Below are positions 8,585 to 16,484 of a DNA stretch of 64,000 nucleotides, piece after piece. This DNA is from Microbacterium saccharophilum (lineage in GTDB: Bacteria; Actinomycetota; Actinomycetes; Actinomycetales; Microbacteriaceae). Each line of letters begins with the position of its first letter. The stretch's first letter is position 1. The stretch covers positions 248,001 through 312,000 of the forward strand of contig NZ_BKAH01000003.1 in assembly GCF_007992455.1 (NCBI RefSeq), in the 5' to 3' direction. Under the pieces are notes generated by a model. It made no database searches. It saw nothing but the letters and a program-made list of their open reading frames with translations, and was not told the DNA's origin. Position numbers and translations under genes: made by a program.

Positions 8585-10175
8585 CCTGTCCCGCGCCAGT
8601 GCCACCGTCGCGGCCGGAACGCTCGTCTCGCGCATCACGGGACTCCTGCGCAACATCGTGCTGGCCGCCGCCCTCGGCACGATCGGCACGCGCGCCGCCG
8701 ACTCGTTCGCGATCGCCAACCAGCTGCCCAACAACATCTACGCGATCATCTCCTCGGGGCTGCTCGCCGGCGTGATCGTGCCCCAGATCGTCAAGGCCGC
8801 CGCCCACCGGGACGGCGGCAGCGCCTTCGTCTCGAAGCTGCTGACGCTCGGGGTCGTCGCCCTCGCAGCGACGACCGTCGTCGCGGTGATCGCCGCGCCC
8901 CTGCTCGTCCAGCTCTACGGCTCCCAGCTCAGCCCGGAGAGCGCCGCGCTGACCCTCGCCTTCGCCTACTGGTGCCTCCCGCAGCTGCTGTTCTACGGCC
9001 TCTACGCGCTGCTCGGCGAGATCCTCAACGCGCGCCGCGTCTTCGGTCCGTTCGCGTGGTCGCCGATCATCAACAACGTCGTCTCCATCGCCGGCTTCGC
9101 CGCCTTCATCTGGCTCTTCGGCCTGCACCGCGACGCGACGGGATGGACGCCGGAGATGGTCGCGGTCATGGGCGGCACGGCCACCCTCGGCATCGTCGCG
9201 CAGGCGCTCGTGCTCCTGCTGTTCTGGCGCCGTGCCGGCCTGCACGTCCGGCCCGACTTCGCGTGGCGGGGCATCGGTCTCCGGCACATCGCGCGCCTGG
9301 CCGGCTGGACCTTCCTCATGGTCGTCGTCGGTCAGCTCGCCGGACTCGTGCAGACGAACCTCGTCGGCCGGGCATCCGGCGAGGGCGCGTCGGTCGCGGC
9401 CCTGCAGTACGCGTGGCTCGTCTTCATGCTGCCGTTCTCGGTGATCGTGCTCTCCATCGGCACCCCGTACTTCACCCGCCTCAGCGAGCACGTCGCGGCC
9501 GGTCGCCACGACGAGGTGCGCACCGACCTGGATGCCTCCATCCGCATCATCGGCGTGTTCATGGTGGGCGCGCTGGCGGCGATCGTCGCAGCGATCGTGC
9601 CCGTCTCGCGGATCTTCACGGACGGCCCGAGCGGGGCCGTGCAGTTCGCCCTCGTCCTCGGCGGATACCTCATCGCGCTCCTCCCGCTGTCGATCCAGTT
9701 CGGCATCCAGCGCACGTTCTACGCGCACCACGACACCCGCACGCCGTTCGTGTTCACCGCCGTGCAGGCCGTGCTCGTGATCATCACGGCGATCGCCGCG
9801 TTCGTCCTCCTCCCGCTGCCCCTCCTCGGCTTCGGCATCGCGCTCGGACAGTCGATCGCGAACATCGTCCAGCTGTGCCTCGCGGTCTGGCTGCTGCGCC
9901 GCAAGATCGGCCCGCTGGGGCTCCGCCCGGCGGCTCTGTCGTACCTGCGCTTCCTCGCGGCCGCGGTCCCCGCCGCCGCCGCCGGGTGGCTCACGTTCCT
10001 CCTCCTCGGCGGCGTCGAGGGCTGGGCGGCCTCGGACAAGGGCCCCGCGGTCCTCGCGACGCTCGCCATCGCCGCCGTCGCGCTCCTCGTGTACCTCGCC
10101 GTCCTCGGACTCCTCCGCGCTCCCGAACTCCGGACGGCCCTCGGCGCGGCGCGCCGGTTCCTCCCGCGTCGCTAG
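8577..10175 (+). CDS. murJ: Lipid II flippase MurJ (MviN)
   Basis: The protein has 532 aa with about 14 predicted membrane helices. It moves lipid-linked peptidoglycan precursors across the membrane. Family features include the start SLSRASATVAAGTLVSRITG, NQLPNNIYAIISSGLLAGVIVPQ and FGIQRTFYAHHDTRTPF. It is the short form: it stops soon after the last helix and lacks the cytoplasmic pseudokinase and sugar-binding extension of mycobacterial MviN. It starts inside the stop region of the DUF6049 gene (8-nt overlap). Confidence 0.95.
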   Translation: MSSLSRASATVAAGTLVSRITGLLRNIVLAAALGTIGTRAADSFAIANQLPNNIYAIISSGLLAGVIVPQIVKAAAHRDGGSAFVSKLLTLGVVALAATTVVAVIAAPLLVQLYGSQLSPESAALTLAFAYWCLPQLLFYGLYALLGEILNARRVFGPFAWSPIINNVVSIAGFAAFIWLFGLHRDATGWTPEMVAVMGGTATLGIVAQALVLLLFWRRAGLHVRPDFAWRGIGLRHIARLAGWTFLMVVVGQLAGLVQTNLVGRASGEGASVAALQYAWLVFMLPFSVIVLSIGTPYFTRLSEHVAAGRHDEVRTDLDASIRIIGVFMVGALAAIVAAIVPVSRIFTDGPSGAVQFALVLGGYLIALLPLSIQFGIQRTFYAHHDTRTPFVFTAVQAVLVIITAIAAFVLLPLPLLGFGIALGQSIANIVQLCLAVWLLRRKIGPLGLRPAALSYLRFLAAAVPAAAAGWLTFLLLGGVEGWAASDKGPAVLATLAIAAVALLVYLAVLGLLRAPELRTALGAARRFLPRR

Positions 10176-10271
10176 AGACGCCTGTCGCGGCGCCGTGGGG
10201 AATGCCCCGCGCTTACCATGGGTTGAATGCGCTGGGGCGGTTGGCGCCCCGCATCTGAGAGGGGCAACGCC

Positions 10272-11258
10272 GTGCGGCAGGTCATCATCATCGGCTCGGG
10301 ACCGGCGGGATACACCGCCGCCATCTACGCGGCGCGCGCGAACCTCGAACCGCTTGTGATCGCCAGCTCCGTCGAGGCCGGCGGCGAGCTCATGAACACC
10401 ACCGAGGTGGAGAACTTCCCCGGCTTCCCCGAGGGCATCATGGGCCCCGACCTGATGGCGAAGATGCAGGAGCAGGCCGAGCGCTTCGGCGCCGAGGTCC
10501 TCTACGACGACGTCGTCGAGCTCGACATCTCCGGCGACATCAAGAAGGTCACGCTCGGCAGCGGTGCCACCCACGAGGCGGAGTCCCTCGTCTTCGCGAC
10601 CGGCTCCGCGCCCCGCAAGATCGGCATCGAGGGCGAGTCCCGCCTGTCCGGTCGCGGCGTCTCCTACTGCGCCACCTGCGACGGGTTCTTCTTCCGCGAA
10701 CGCGTCATCGCCGTCGTGGGCGGCGGCGACTCCGCGATGGAGGAGGCGACGTTCCTCACGAAGTTCGCATCGAAGGTGTACGTCATCCACCGCCGCGGCG
10801 AGCTGCGCGCCTCCAAGATCATGCAGGACCGCGCGATGGCGAACGAGAAGATCGAGTTCGTCTGGAACAGCGAGGTCGTCGACATCCTCGGTGAGGATGC
10901 CGTGACCGGCGTCGTCCTGCAGGACACCGTCGACGGATCCACCCGTGAACTCCCGCTTCAGGGCGTATTCGTCGCGATCGGCTACGACCCGCGCACGCAC
11001 CTCGTGCACCAGAGCCTCGAGCTGACCGAGCACGGGACGGTGTGGGTCGACGGCCGCACGTCGCGCACGTCGGTCCCCGGCGTGTTCGCGGCGGGCGACG
11101 TCATCGACCCGACGTACCGCCAGGCCGTCACGGCAGCGGGCAGCGGAACCGTGGCCGCCCTGGACGTCGAGCACTACCTCGCGGCACGGGGCGATGCGGG
11201 CCTGCCGGCCACGGAGGTCGCGGAGATCGACGGCCTCGCCGACGTGGGCGTCGCCTGA
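10272..11258 (+). CDS. trxB: Thioredoxin-disulfide reductase
   Basis: This 328-aa NADPH- and FAD-dependent enzyme reduces thioredoxin. It shows the FAD-binding GSGPAGYTAAIYAARA at the start, the redox motif CATC (Cys133, Cys136), the NADPH-binding GGGDSAMEEA, and GVFAAGDVIDPTYRQ near the C-terminus. I chose the GTG at 10272 because AGAGGGG lies 7 nt upstream and the family starts right before the VIIIGSG strand. An in-frame ATG at 10227 has TACCAT 7 nt upstream, so a leaderless form with 15 extra residues cannot be excluded. It pairs with trxA 75 nt downstream. Confidence 0.95.
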   Translation: MRQVIIIGSGPAGYTAAIYAARANLEPLVIASSVEAGGELMNTTEVENFPGFPEGIMGPDLMAKMQEQAERFGAEVLYDDVVELDISGDIKKVTLGSGATHEAESLVFATGSAPRKIGIEGESRLSGRGVSYCATCDGFFFRERVIAVVGGGDSAMEEATFLTKFASKVYVIHRRGELRASKIMQDRAMANEKIEFVWNSEVVDILGEDAVTGVVLQDTVDGSTRELPLQGVFVAIGYDPRTHLVHQSLELTEHGTVWVDGRTSRTSVPGVFAAGDVIDPTYRQAVTAAGSGTVAALDVEHYLAARGDAGLPATEVAEIDGLADVGVA

Positions 11259-11333
11259 CCGGAACAAACCGCGCGCCCCGCGCGTTCCACCCTGATGGAC
11301 ACACCGCGTGTCGATTCCGAAGGAGACAGACAT

Positions 11334-11657
11334 ATGACCGCCAAGGCCACGAGCGAGAGCACCTGGCAGCAGGACGTCATCGACGCCGAGGGCCCGGTCC
11401 TCGTGGACTTCTGGGCCGCCTGGTGCGGACCGTGTCGCATGGTCGGCCCGATCCTCGACGAGATCGCGACCGAGCACCCGGAGAAGATCACGGTCCTCAA
11501 GCTCAACGTCGACGAGAACCCGAACCTCGCGATGGAGTACCAGATCACCTCCATCCCCGCGATGAAGGTCTTCAGCAAGGGCGAGGTCGAGAAGACGATC
11601 ATCGGCGCCAAGCCGAAGTTCGCGCTCGAGCAGGATCTCGCGGCGTACATCGCCTGA
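11334..11657 (+). CDS. trxA: Thioredoxin
   Basis: The protein has 107 aa, standard thioredoxin length. The active site is WCGPC (Cys31, Cys34), with the cis-proline region TSIPAMKVF. It keeps cytoplasmic thiols reduced and receives electrons from TrxB, encoded just upstream. AAGGAGA at 11320-11326 fits the ATG at 11334. An in-frame ATG at 11295 lacks a ribosome site. A strong hairpin follows the stop, so trxB-trxA form one unit. Confidence 0.97.
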   Translation: MTAKATSESTWQQDVIDAEGPVLVDFWAAWCGPCRMVGPILDEIATEHPEKITVLKLNVDENPNLAMEYQITSIPAMKVFSKGEVEKTIIGAKPKFALEQDLAAYIA

Positions 11658-11671
11658 CGCAAGACATCGGG

Positions 11672-11710
11672 AGCCCCGGTCGGAATACACATCTGACCGG
11701 GGCTTCTTCT
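11672..11710 (+). terminator. Rho-independent terminator after trxA
   Basis: AGCCCCGGTC (11672-11681) pairs perfectly with GACCGGGGCT (11695-11704) across a 13-nt loop, and TTCTTCT follows. It separates trxA from the convergent gene at 11726. Confidence 0.8.
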
Positions 11711-11725
11711 ATGCCCAGATGCCGT

Positions 11726-12067
11726 TCAGGAGGCCTCCGCGCGCACCGACGCATCCCACGTGCGGTGCGGCTCGCTGCCCAGCAGACGCCACACGGCCCG
11801 GGTCAGATCGGGGTAGTCGAGCGCGATCTGTCGCAGCACGCGGTAGTTGCGCGCCGCGCTCGGCCGATTGCCGCCGTCGGCGGCGATGTTCTCGGCCCGC
11901 AGCGTCAGGACGACGAGCTCATCGACCGTCGGGAGATCCTCCATGAAGTCCCACGGGTCCTCGCCGCCGCGCACACGCTCCTCGACGAGCACCGACAGCT
12001 CGTCCGCCGATTCCGCGCGCAGAACCTCGAGGCTCGCACGCCGCGGGAGGTTCTGACGATCGGTCAC
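11726..12067 (-). CDS. Conserved hypothetical protein, 113 aa
   Basis: I do not recognise a named domain. The protein is small, acidic and helical-looking, with no signal peptide or membrane helix. It contains ADELSVLVEERVRGGEDPWDF and a C-terminal stretch LRQIALDYPDLTRAVWRLLG. It occupies the trxA-parB gap, where mycobacteria carry cwlM, but shows no amidase motifs. The GTG at 12067 has TAGGCT 6 nt upstream and no ribosome site, so it is probably read from a leaderless mRNA. It is oriented like parB, 34 nt away, but likely transcribed separately. Confidence 0.6.
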   Translation of the reverse strand: MTDRQNLPRRASLEVLRAESADELSVLVEERVRGGEDPWDFMEDLPTVDELVVLTLRAENIAADGGNRPSAARNYRVLRQIALDYPDLTRAVWRLLGSEPHRTWDASVRAEAS

Positions 12068-12073
12068 CCATCC

Positions 12074-12079
12074 AGCCTA
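12074..12079 (-). promoter_or_regulatory. -10 hexamer TAGGCT of the 113-aa gene (leaderless type)
   Basis: TAGGCT on the minus strand lies 6 nt before the GTG at 12067. No Shine-Dalgarno sequence fits. Confidence 0.45.
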
Positions 12080-12101
12080 CGACGACCGTTTGCGAGGTGG
12101 A

Positions 12102-13067
12102 TCAGAGCGCGCCGAATCCGTCGTCGCCGATCTCGGACAGGATGCGGTTGAGATCCTGAATCGTAGCGAAATCGATGATGACCTGGCCTTTTCGTGAGGT
12201 CAGGTTGATCTTGACCTTCGTGTTCAGGCGGTCGCCGAGCCGCTCCGCGACCTCGTCCAGGTGCGCCCGGCGCGCACCGGCCTTGGGTGCCACGCGGCGC
12301 GTCGACCCGGCATCCGGGAGCTTCGCGGCCGCCTCGGCGGCGCGCACCGACAGGTCCTCGTTCACGATCTTGTCGGCCAGGCGGCTCATCGCCGTCTCAT
12401 CCTCGAGCGACAGGATGGCCCGGGCGTGACCGGCGCTCAGCACACCCGCCGCCACGCGCTGCTGCACGGGAACGGGGAGCTTGAGCAGCCGGATCGTGTT
12501 GCTGATCTGCGGGCGGGAACGGCCGATGCGGCCGGCGAGCTCCTCCTGCGTGATCCCGAAGTCCTCGAGGAGCTGCTGGTAGGCCGAGGCCTCTTCGAGC
12601 GGGTTCAGCTGGGAGCGGTGCAGGTTCTCCAGGAGCGCGTCACGCAGCAGGTGCTCGTCCGACGTGTCGCGGACGATCGCCGGGATGGCGGTCAGCCCCG
12701 CCTCGCGCGCGGCGCGCGTCCGGCGCTCGCCCATGATGAGCTCGTACTTGCCGTCTTCGTTCGTCCGGACGACGACCGGCTGCAGGACGCCGAATTCCCG
12801 CACACTGTGCACGAGCTCGGCGAGATCGTCGGCGTCGAAGTGGGTGCGCGGCTGCCGGGGGTTGGGGACGATGTCGTGCGGGTCCACCTCGATGAAGGAG
12901 GTGCCGGGGATCGCGATCAGCTCGGCGACATCCTCCGCAGGAGAAGCCTGCTCGATCGACGCACCGGGGAAGAAGACGTCCACCGGGCGCGCGGCACCGG
13001 CCTCGTTGGCCTCCGAGGTGGGGATGAGCGCGCCGATGCCGCGCCCCAATCCGGTTCGCTTCGCCAT
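12102..13067 (-). CDS. parB: Chromosome partitioning protein ParB
   Basis: The protein has 321 aa. ParB loads on parS sites as a CTP-dependent clamp and works with ParA to segregate origins. The N-terminus is the usual MAKRTGLGRGIGALIP. The CTPase region contains NPRQPRTHFD, and the GERRTRAAREAGL box and ENLHRSQLNPLEEA follow. The helix-turn-helix region reads TQEELAGRIGRSRPQISNTIRLL. A C-terminal dimerisation domain closes the protein. Its ATG overlaps the parA stop (TGATG), so the two are co-translated. Three parS sites lie 1.0-1.8 kb upstream. Confidence 0.97.
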   Translation of the reverse strand: MAKRTGLGRGIGALIPTSEANEAGAARPVDVFFPGASIEQASPAEDVAELIAIPGTSFIEVDPHDIVPNPRQPRTHFDADDLAELVHSVREFGVLQPVVVRTNEDGKYELIMGERRTRAAREAGLTAIPAIVRDTSDEHLLRDALLENLHRSQLNPLEEASAYQQLLEDFGITQEELAGRIGRSRPQISNTIRLLKLPVPVQQRVAAGVLSAGHARAILSLEDETAMSRLADKIVNEDLSVRAAEAAAKLPDAGSTRRVAPKAGARRAHLDEVAERLGDRLNTKVKINLTSRKGQVIIDFATIQDLNRILSEIGDDGFGAL

Positions 13068-13999
13068 CAGTTGTTCTCCTCGTCGTCGTGCGTGTGCCCT
13101 CGTCGTGCGATCTCCACCGCGGCTTCGCGATAGGCGATCGCCCCGGCCGACTGGCCGTCGTACGCGACCACCGTCTGGCCGAAGCTGGGTGCCTCCGACA
13201 CGCGCACGGAGCGCGGGATGACGGTGCGGAGCACCTCGGCGGGGAAATGGCTGCGCACCTCCTCGGCGACCTGCTGTGCGAGCCGGGTCCGGCCGTCGTA
13301 CATGGTCAGCAGGATCGTGGAGAGGTGCAGTGCGGGGTTCAGGTGCTTCTGGATCATGCGGACGCTGCCGAGCAGCTGGCTCAGGCCCTCCAGCGCGTAG
13401 TACTCGCACTGGATCGGGATCATGAGCTCGTTCGCCGCGGTGAACGCGTTGATCGTCAGCAGTCCCAGCGACGGCGGGCAGTCGATGAGCACGAAGTCGA
13501 TGTGCTCGGGGGCCGCCGCGAGGTAGTCCTCCAGCGCGGTGCGCAGCCGGTGCTCCCGCGCGACCTGCGACACGAGCTCGATCTCGGCGCCGGCCAGGTG
13601 GATGGTGCTCGGAGCGCAGAGCAGCAGCGGGGATTCCGGGCTCGTCTGCACGATCTCCGCGAGAGGGAACTCGTCGATGAGCACGTCGTAGACGCTCGGG
13701 ATGTCCGCCGTGTGCGGCACACCGAGCGCCGTGGAGGCGTTTCCCTGCGGATCGAGGTCGATCACAAGCACTCGTGCGCCCACCAGCGCGAGCGCGGAGG
13801 CGATGTTCACGGTCGTCGTCGTCTTTCCGACGCCGCCCTTCTGGTTCGAGACCGTCACGACCCGCGTCGGTCCGCCGAACTCGAGGGTGACCTTCTCCAG
13901 CGCCCGACGCCGAGACGAGAGGTCGGCGATCTCGCGGGCCAGCGGGGTGTCGCCGAGGGAGAAGGGTGCGGGAGAGGTCGCGTTCTCCGATTCCTGCAC
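13067..13999 (-). CDS. parA: Chromosome partitioning ATPase ParA
   Basis: The protein has 310 aa from the GTG at 13999. The deviant Walker A KGGVGKTTT spans residues 54-62, with signature Lys54 and Lys59. Walker A' is DLDPQGNAST and Walker B is VLIDCPPSLGLL. It binds DNA nonspecifically and is displaced by ParB to move origins. I preferred GTG 13999 because AGGAG (14006-14010) is 6 nt upstream. The in-frame TTG at 14005 directly touches AGGAG and would add only two residues. An N-terminal extension of about 45 residues precedes the ATPase domain, as in other actinobacterial ParA proteins. Confidence 0.96.
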   Translation of the reverse strand: MQESENATSPAPFSLGDTPLAREIADLSSRRRALEKVTLEFGGPTRVVTVSNQKGGVGKTTTTVNIASALALVGARVLVIDLDPQGNASTALGVPHTADIPSVYDVLIDEFPLAEIVQTSPESPLLLCAPSTIHLAGAEIELVSQVAREHRLRTALEDYLAAAPEHIDFVLIDCPPSLGLLTINAFTAANELMIPIQCEYYALEGLSQLLGSVRMIQKHLNPALHLSTILLTMYDGRTRLAQQVAEEVRSHFPAEVLRTVIPRSVRVSEAPSFGQTVVAYDGQSAGAIAYREAAVEIARRGHTHDDEENN

Positions 14000-14079
14000 C
14001 TGCAACTCCTGTCGTACCGGGGGCTCATCCCACTGTAGTCGAGCGCGCGGACGCCACCGACGCCGTGTCGGCGCGTCAG

Positions 14080-14095
14080 TGTTTCACGTGAAACA
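14080..14095. promoter_or_regulatory. parS: parS site 1 (perfect consensus)
   Basis: TGTTTCACGTGAAACA is the exact 16-bp parS palindrome, located in the parA-rsmG gap. It is the ParB loading site, about 5.2 kb from the oriC boxes. Confidence 0.97.
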
Positions 14096-14161
14096 CGGGC
14101 GACCGGCGCTCCCGATCCAGCGCGAGGGTCGGGCGGTCGGCTCGCCCCGTCGGCGACCGGA

Positions 14162-14177
14162 TGTTTCACGTGAAACG
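14162..14177. promoter_or_regulatory. parS: parS site 2 (one mismatch)
   Basis: TGTTTCACGTGAAACG differs from the consensus only at the last base. It is 82 bp from site 1 and 12 bp beyond the rsmG stop codon. Confidence 0.92.
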
Positions 14178-14189
14178 GTGCGGGGCCTC

Positions 14190-14822
14190 TCAGCGCACGC
14201 TGGCGCGGATGACCCGCGTGGGCTCGTCCACGACGCCCTCGCCGACCGGCTCCACACGCACATGGGAGAGCTTGTAGCGGCGGATCTGCTTGTCCGCTGC
14301 CGTGATCTCGTTGGCGGCGTTGGCGCCCTTGAGGAGGATCAGCTCACCGCCGTCCCGGACGAGCGGCGCAGTGAGGGGGATGAGCGTGCGAAAGGCACTG
14401 ACGGCCCGAGCAGTCACGGCGTCGAGGACGGGGCCTTCACGCCACTCCTCGCCGCGCGCACGCACGACCTCGACGTTGTCCAGCCCCAGGTCCGCGACCT
14501 GCTCGTCGAGCCATGCGACGCGGCGCTCCATCGGCTCGATGAGCACCCACCGCACATCGGGTCGGGCGATAGCGAGCACGAGGCCGGGGAGGCCGGCACC
14601 GGAGCCGATGTCGCCCACCCGGGATCCCGCCGCGAACAGCGGCGCGGCGACCGCGCTGTTGAGGATGTGCCGGGACCACAGGCGCGGCGGTTCCAGCGGT
14701 CCGATGAGACCGCGCTCCTCGCCGTGGGCACCCAGCGCCGCCGTGAACCGGCGCGCCAGATCCGCGCGGGCGCCGAACAGGGCGTCGACGCCGGCGGGTT
14801 CCCGCTCGATCTCCACCGTCAC
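14190..14822 (-). CDS. rsmG: 16S rRNA (guanine-N7)-methyltransferase RsmG (GidB)
   Basis: The protein has 210 aa. It methylates N7 of G527 (E. coli numbering) in 16S rRNA using SAM. Motifs: RLWSRHILNS, the SAM-binding GDIGSGAGLPGLVLAI, LIEPMERRVAWL, and VTARAVSAF. Loss of this enzyme in other bacteria gives low-level streptomycin resistance. I took the GTG at 14822. The reading frame stays open upstream through the parS palindrome (read as DVSRET), so an earlier start is possible but would translate parS. No good ribosome site is visible, so the start is uncertain by a few codons. Confidence 0.93.
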   Translation of the reverse strand: MTVEIEREPAGVDALFGARADLARRFTAALGAHGEERGLIGPLEPPRLWSRHILNSAVAAPLFAAGSRVGDIGSGAGLPGLVLAIARPDVRWVLIEPMERRVAWLDEQVADLGLDNVEVVRARGEEWREGPVLDAVTARAVSAFRTLIPLTAPLVRDGGELILLKGANAANEITAADKQIRRYKLSHVRVEPVGEGVVDEPTRVIRASVR

Positions 14823-14838
14823 TGTTTCACGTGAAACA
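14823..14838. promoter_or_regulatory. parS: parS site 3 (perfect consensus)
   Basis: TGTTTCACGTGAAACA is a perfect parS that exactly fills the 16 bp between the jag stop (14839) and the chosen rsmG start (14822). Confidence 0.97.
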
Positions 14839-15342
14839 TCACGCGCGGCGGATGACGGTGTGCCGGTCGGCGGCCTCACCGTACGACTCCGACACGAACC
14901 CGCGCTCCGCCACGATGTCGTGCACGAGCTTGCGCTCGTAGCTCGACATGGCGGGCAGCGATGCCTGCGACGCACCGTCATCCAGACGTGCGATGGCGCG
15001 GTCCACGAGCTTCTCGAGCTGCTTCTGACGCGTGTCGCGCGATCCGCCGATGTCGAGGATAAGCCGCGAGAAGCGTCCGGTCTTCGTCTGGACGGCGATG
15101 CGGGTCAGCTCCTGGAGCGCCTGCACGGTGTCGGGGTCGGAGAGGAGGTCGAGCGATCCCTCGACGTCGTTCTCCACCGAGACGTAGGCGCGGTCGCCGC
15201 GCACATCCAGCGCCAGGTCGCCGTCGATGTCGGCGATGTCGAGCAGGGCCTCGAGGTAGTCGGCGGCGATGTCGCCTTCCTGCTCGAGGTGCTCGACGCT
15301 CGTGCTGTGGCGCTGCTCGGTCGATTCGGGAGAGGTGGTCAT
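14839..15342 (-). CDS. jag: Jag/KhpB-type single-stranded RNA-binding protein (KH and R3H domains)
   Basis: The protein has 167 aa. After an acidic N-terminal region (residues 1-30) comes a KH-like domain (ADYLEALLDIADIDGDLALD through LILDIGG). A C-terminal R3H domain carries the R-x3-H motif in SYERKLVHDIV. Jag/KhpB proteins bind RNA and affect cell elongation and division in Gram-positive bacteria. The gene always travels with yidC and rnpA, as here. It starts 32 nt after yidC stops, with AAGGACC as ribosome site for the ATG at 15342. Confidence 0.93.
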   Translation of the reverse strand: MTTSPESTEQRHSTSVEHLEQEGDIAADYLEALLDIADIDGDLALDVRGDRAYVSVENDVEGSLDLLSDPDTVQALQELTRIAVQTKTGRFSRLILDIGGSRDTRQKQLEKLVDRAIARLDDGASQASLPAMSSYERKLVHDIVAERGFVSESYGEAADRHTVIRRA

Positions 15343-15355
15343 TGACGGTCCTTGA

Positions 15356-15381
15356 TCGATGTCAGTGGTCGATGTCAGTGG
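15356..15381. repeat. 13-bp tandem duplication between yidC and jag
   Basis: TCGATGTCAGTGG occurs twice head-to-tail (15356-15368 and 15369-15381). The second copy includes the yidC stop codon, so the spacer repeats the end of yidC. Confidence 0.85.
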
Positions 15382-16481
15382 TCGACGGGCGGGTTCTGGG
15401 GCTTGGGCTTGTTGCCTTGCTTCTTCGCGCGCTGCTTGCCGACGGGCTGCTGACGCTTGGGCGCCTGCTCCTTCGCGCGCTGCGCCTCTTCGTAGAGACG
15501 CTGCTGCTCGGCCTCGTACTTCTCGATGGGAACGATCTTGCCCTGGGAGTCGAGCGCCTTCCCCTTGCGGGCCAGCCGCTCCTCGCGGGCCTTCGCCGCC
15601 TCCGAGCCGGGCGTGGGCATGTTGCGGATGACGAGGAACTGCTGACCCATCGTCCACAGGTTCGAGATGAACCAGTAGATGACGACGCCGAGCGGGAAGA
15701 AGACACCGGAGAAGATGAACGCCAGCGGCAGGACGTAGAGCATGATCTTCTGCATCTGGTACGCCTGGCCGGTCTTGGCCTCCGGCGACAGGTTCTTCGA
15801 GATGATCTGCAGCTGGGTCATGAACTGCGACCCGATCATGAGGATCACGAGGATCACGAGGATCGTGACCGTGGCCTCCCAGCCGGCCGGCTGGAGCTGG
15901 ATGGCTTCCATGAGGCTCGTGTGCAGGGGAGCGACGCCGAAGAGCTTGGCGTCGTAGAACTCGAGGGTCAACTCGGGGTTGAGCAACCCCACGCCGCCGA
16001 GACCGGCCTCGGCGTGCTTCTTGACGTCGCTGAGCGTGTAGAAGAGGGAGAGGAAGATCGGCATCTGCACGAGCAGGGGGAGACACCCCGACACCGGGGT
16101 CGTGCCGTGCTTCTTGTACAGCGCCATGGTCTCGCGGCTCATCGCCTCGCGAGAGAGCTGATCCTTCTTACCGCGGTACTTGTCCTGAACTTTCCGCAGT
16201 TCAGGGGCGATTTCCATCATCTTTCGCTGACTCTTGATCTGCTTGACGAACAGCGGGATCAGAGCCGAGCGGACGACGAGGACGAGGCCGACGATCGACA
16301 GCACCCACGTGATGCCGTCGTTGGTGCCGAGGCCGAAGAAGGTGAAGATCGCGTGCCAGGCGACGAGGATCAGTTCGACGAGCCACTTCAGCGGCCAGAG
16401 GATCGTACTGAAGAGGTCGAAGCCGCCCGCGGACGCGTCGGGCGTCGGGGTGGCGGCGGCGGCGAAGAGAAGATCCAGCAC
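15375..16481 (-). CDS. yidC: Membrane protein insertase YidC
   Basis: The protein has 368 aa. It inserts and folds membrane proteins with or without the Sec translocon. The 60KD_IMP core is clear: a first helix near residue 30, VVRSALIPLFVKQIKSQRKM with the groove arginine, the hairpin ELRKVQDKYRGKKDQLS, and CLPLLVQMPIFLSLFYTL. Later helices include ILVILVILMIGSQFM. A long Lys/Gln/Arg-rich C-terminal tail (from about residue 310) is typical of the Gram-positive form and helps ribosome binding. It starts with GTG at 16481, 3 nt after yidD ends. Confidence 0.96.
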   Translation of the reverse strand: MLDLLFAAAATPTPDASAGGFDLFSTILWPLKWLVELILVAWHAIFTFFGLGTNDGITWVLSIVGLVLVVRSALIPLFVKQIKSQRKMMEIAPELRKVQDKYRGKKDQLSREAMSRETMALYKKHGTTPVSGCLPLLVQMPIFLSLFYTLSDVKKHAEAGLGGVGLLNPELTLEFYDAKLFGVAPLHTSLMEAIQLQPAGWEATVTILVILVILMIGSQFMTQLQIISKNLSPEAKTGQAYQMQKIMLYVLPLAFIFSGVFFPLGVVIYWFISNLWTMGQQFLVIRNMPTPGSEAAKAREERLARKGKALDSQGKIVPIEKYEAEQQRLYEEAQRAKEQAPKRQQPVGKQRAKKQGNKPKPQNPPVDH

Positions 16482-16484
16482 GGA

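Noticed and set aside
5032..8775. A 1247-codon plus-strand frame over the methyltransferase and DUF6049 genes
   Set aside because: The composition is Arg/Gly/Ala noise in a frame offset from DUF6049.
10233..10250. GGGGCG/CGCCCC stem before trxB, considered as a riboswitch or attenuator
   Set aside because: It is a short stem with no other conserved structure; it may be chance in GC-rich DNA.
8469..11690. A 1073-codon frame opposite murJ, trxB and trxA
   Set aside because: No domain is seen; three well-supported genes lie on the other strand.
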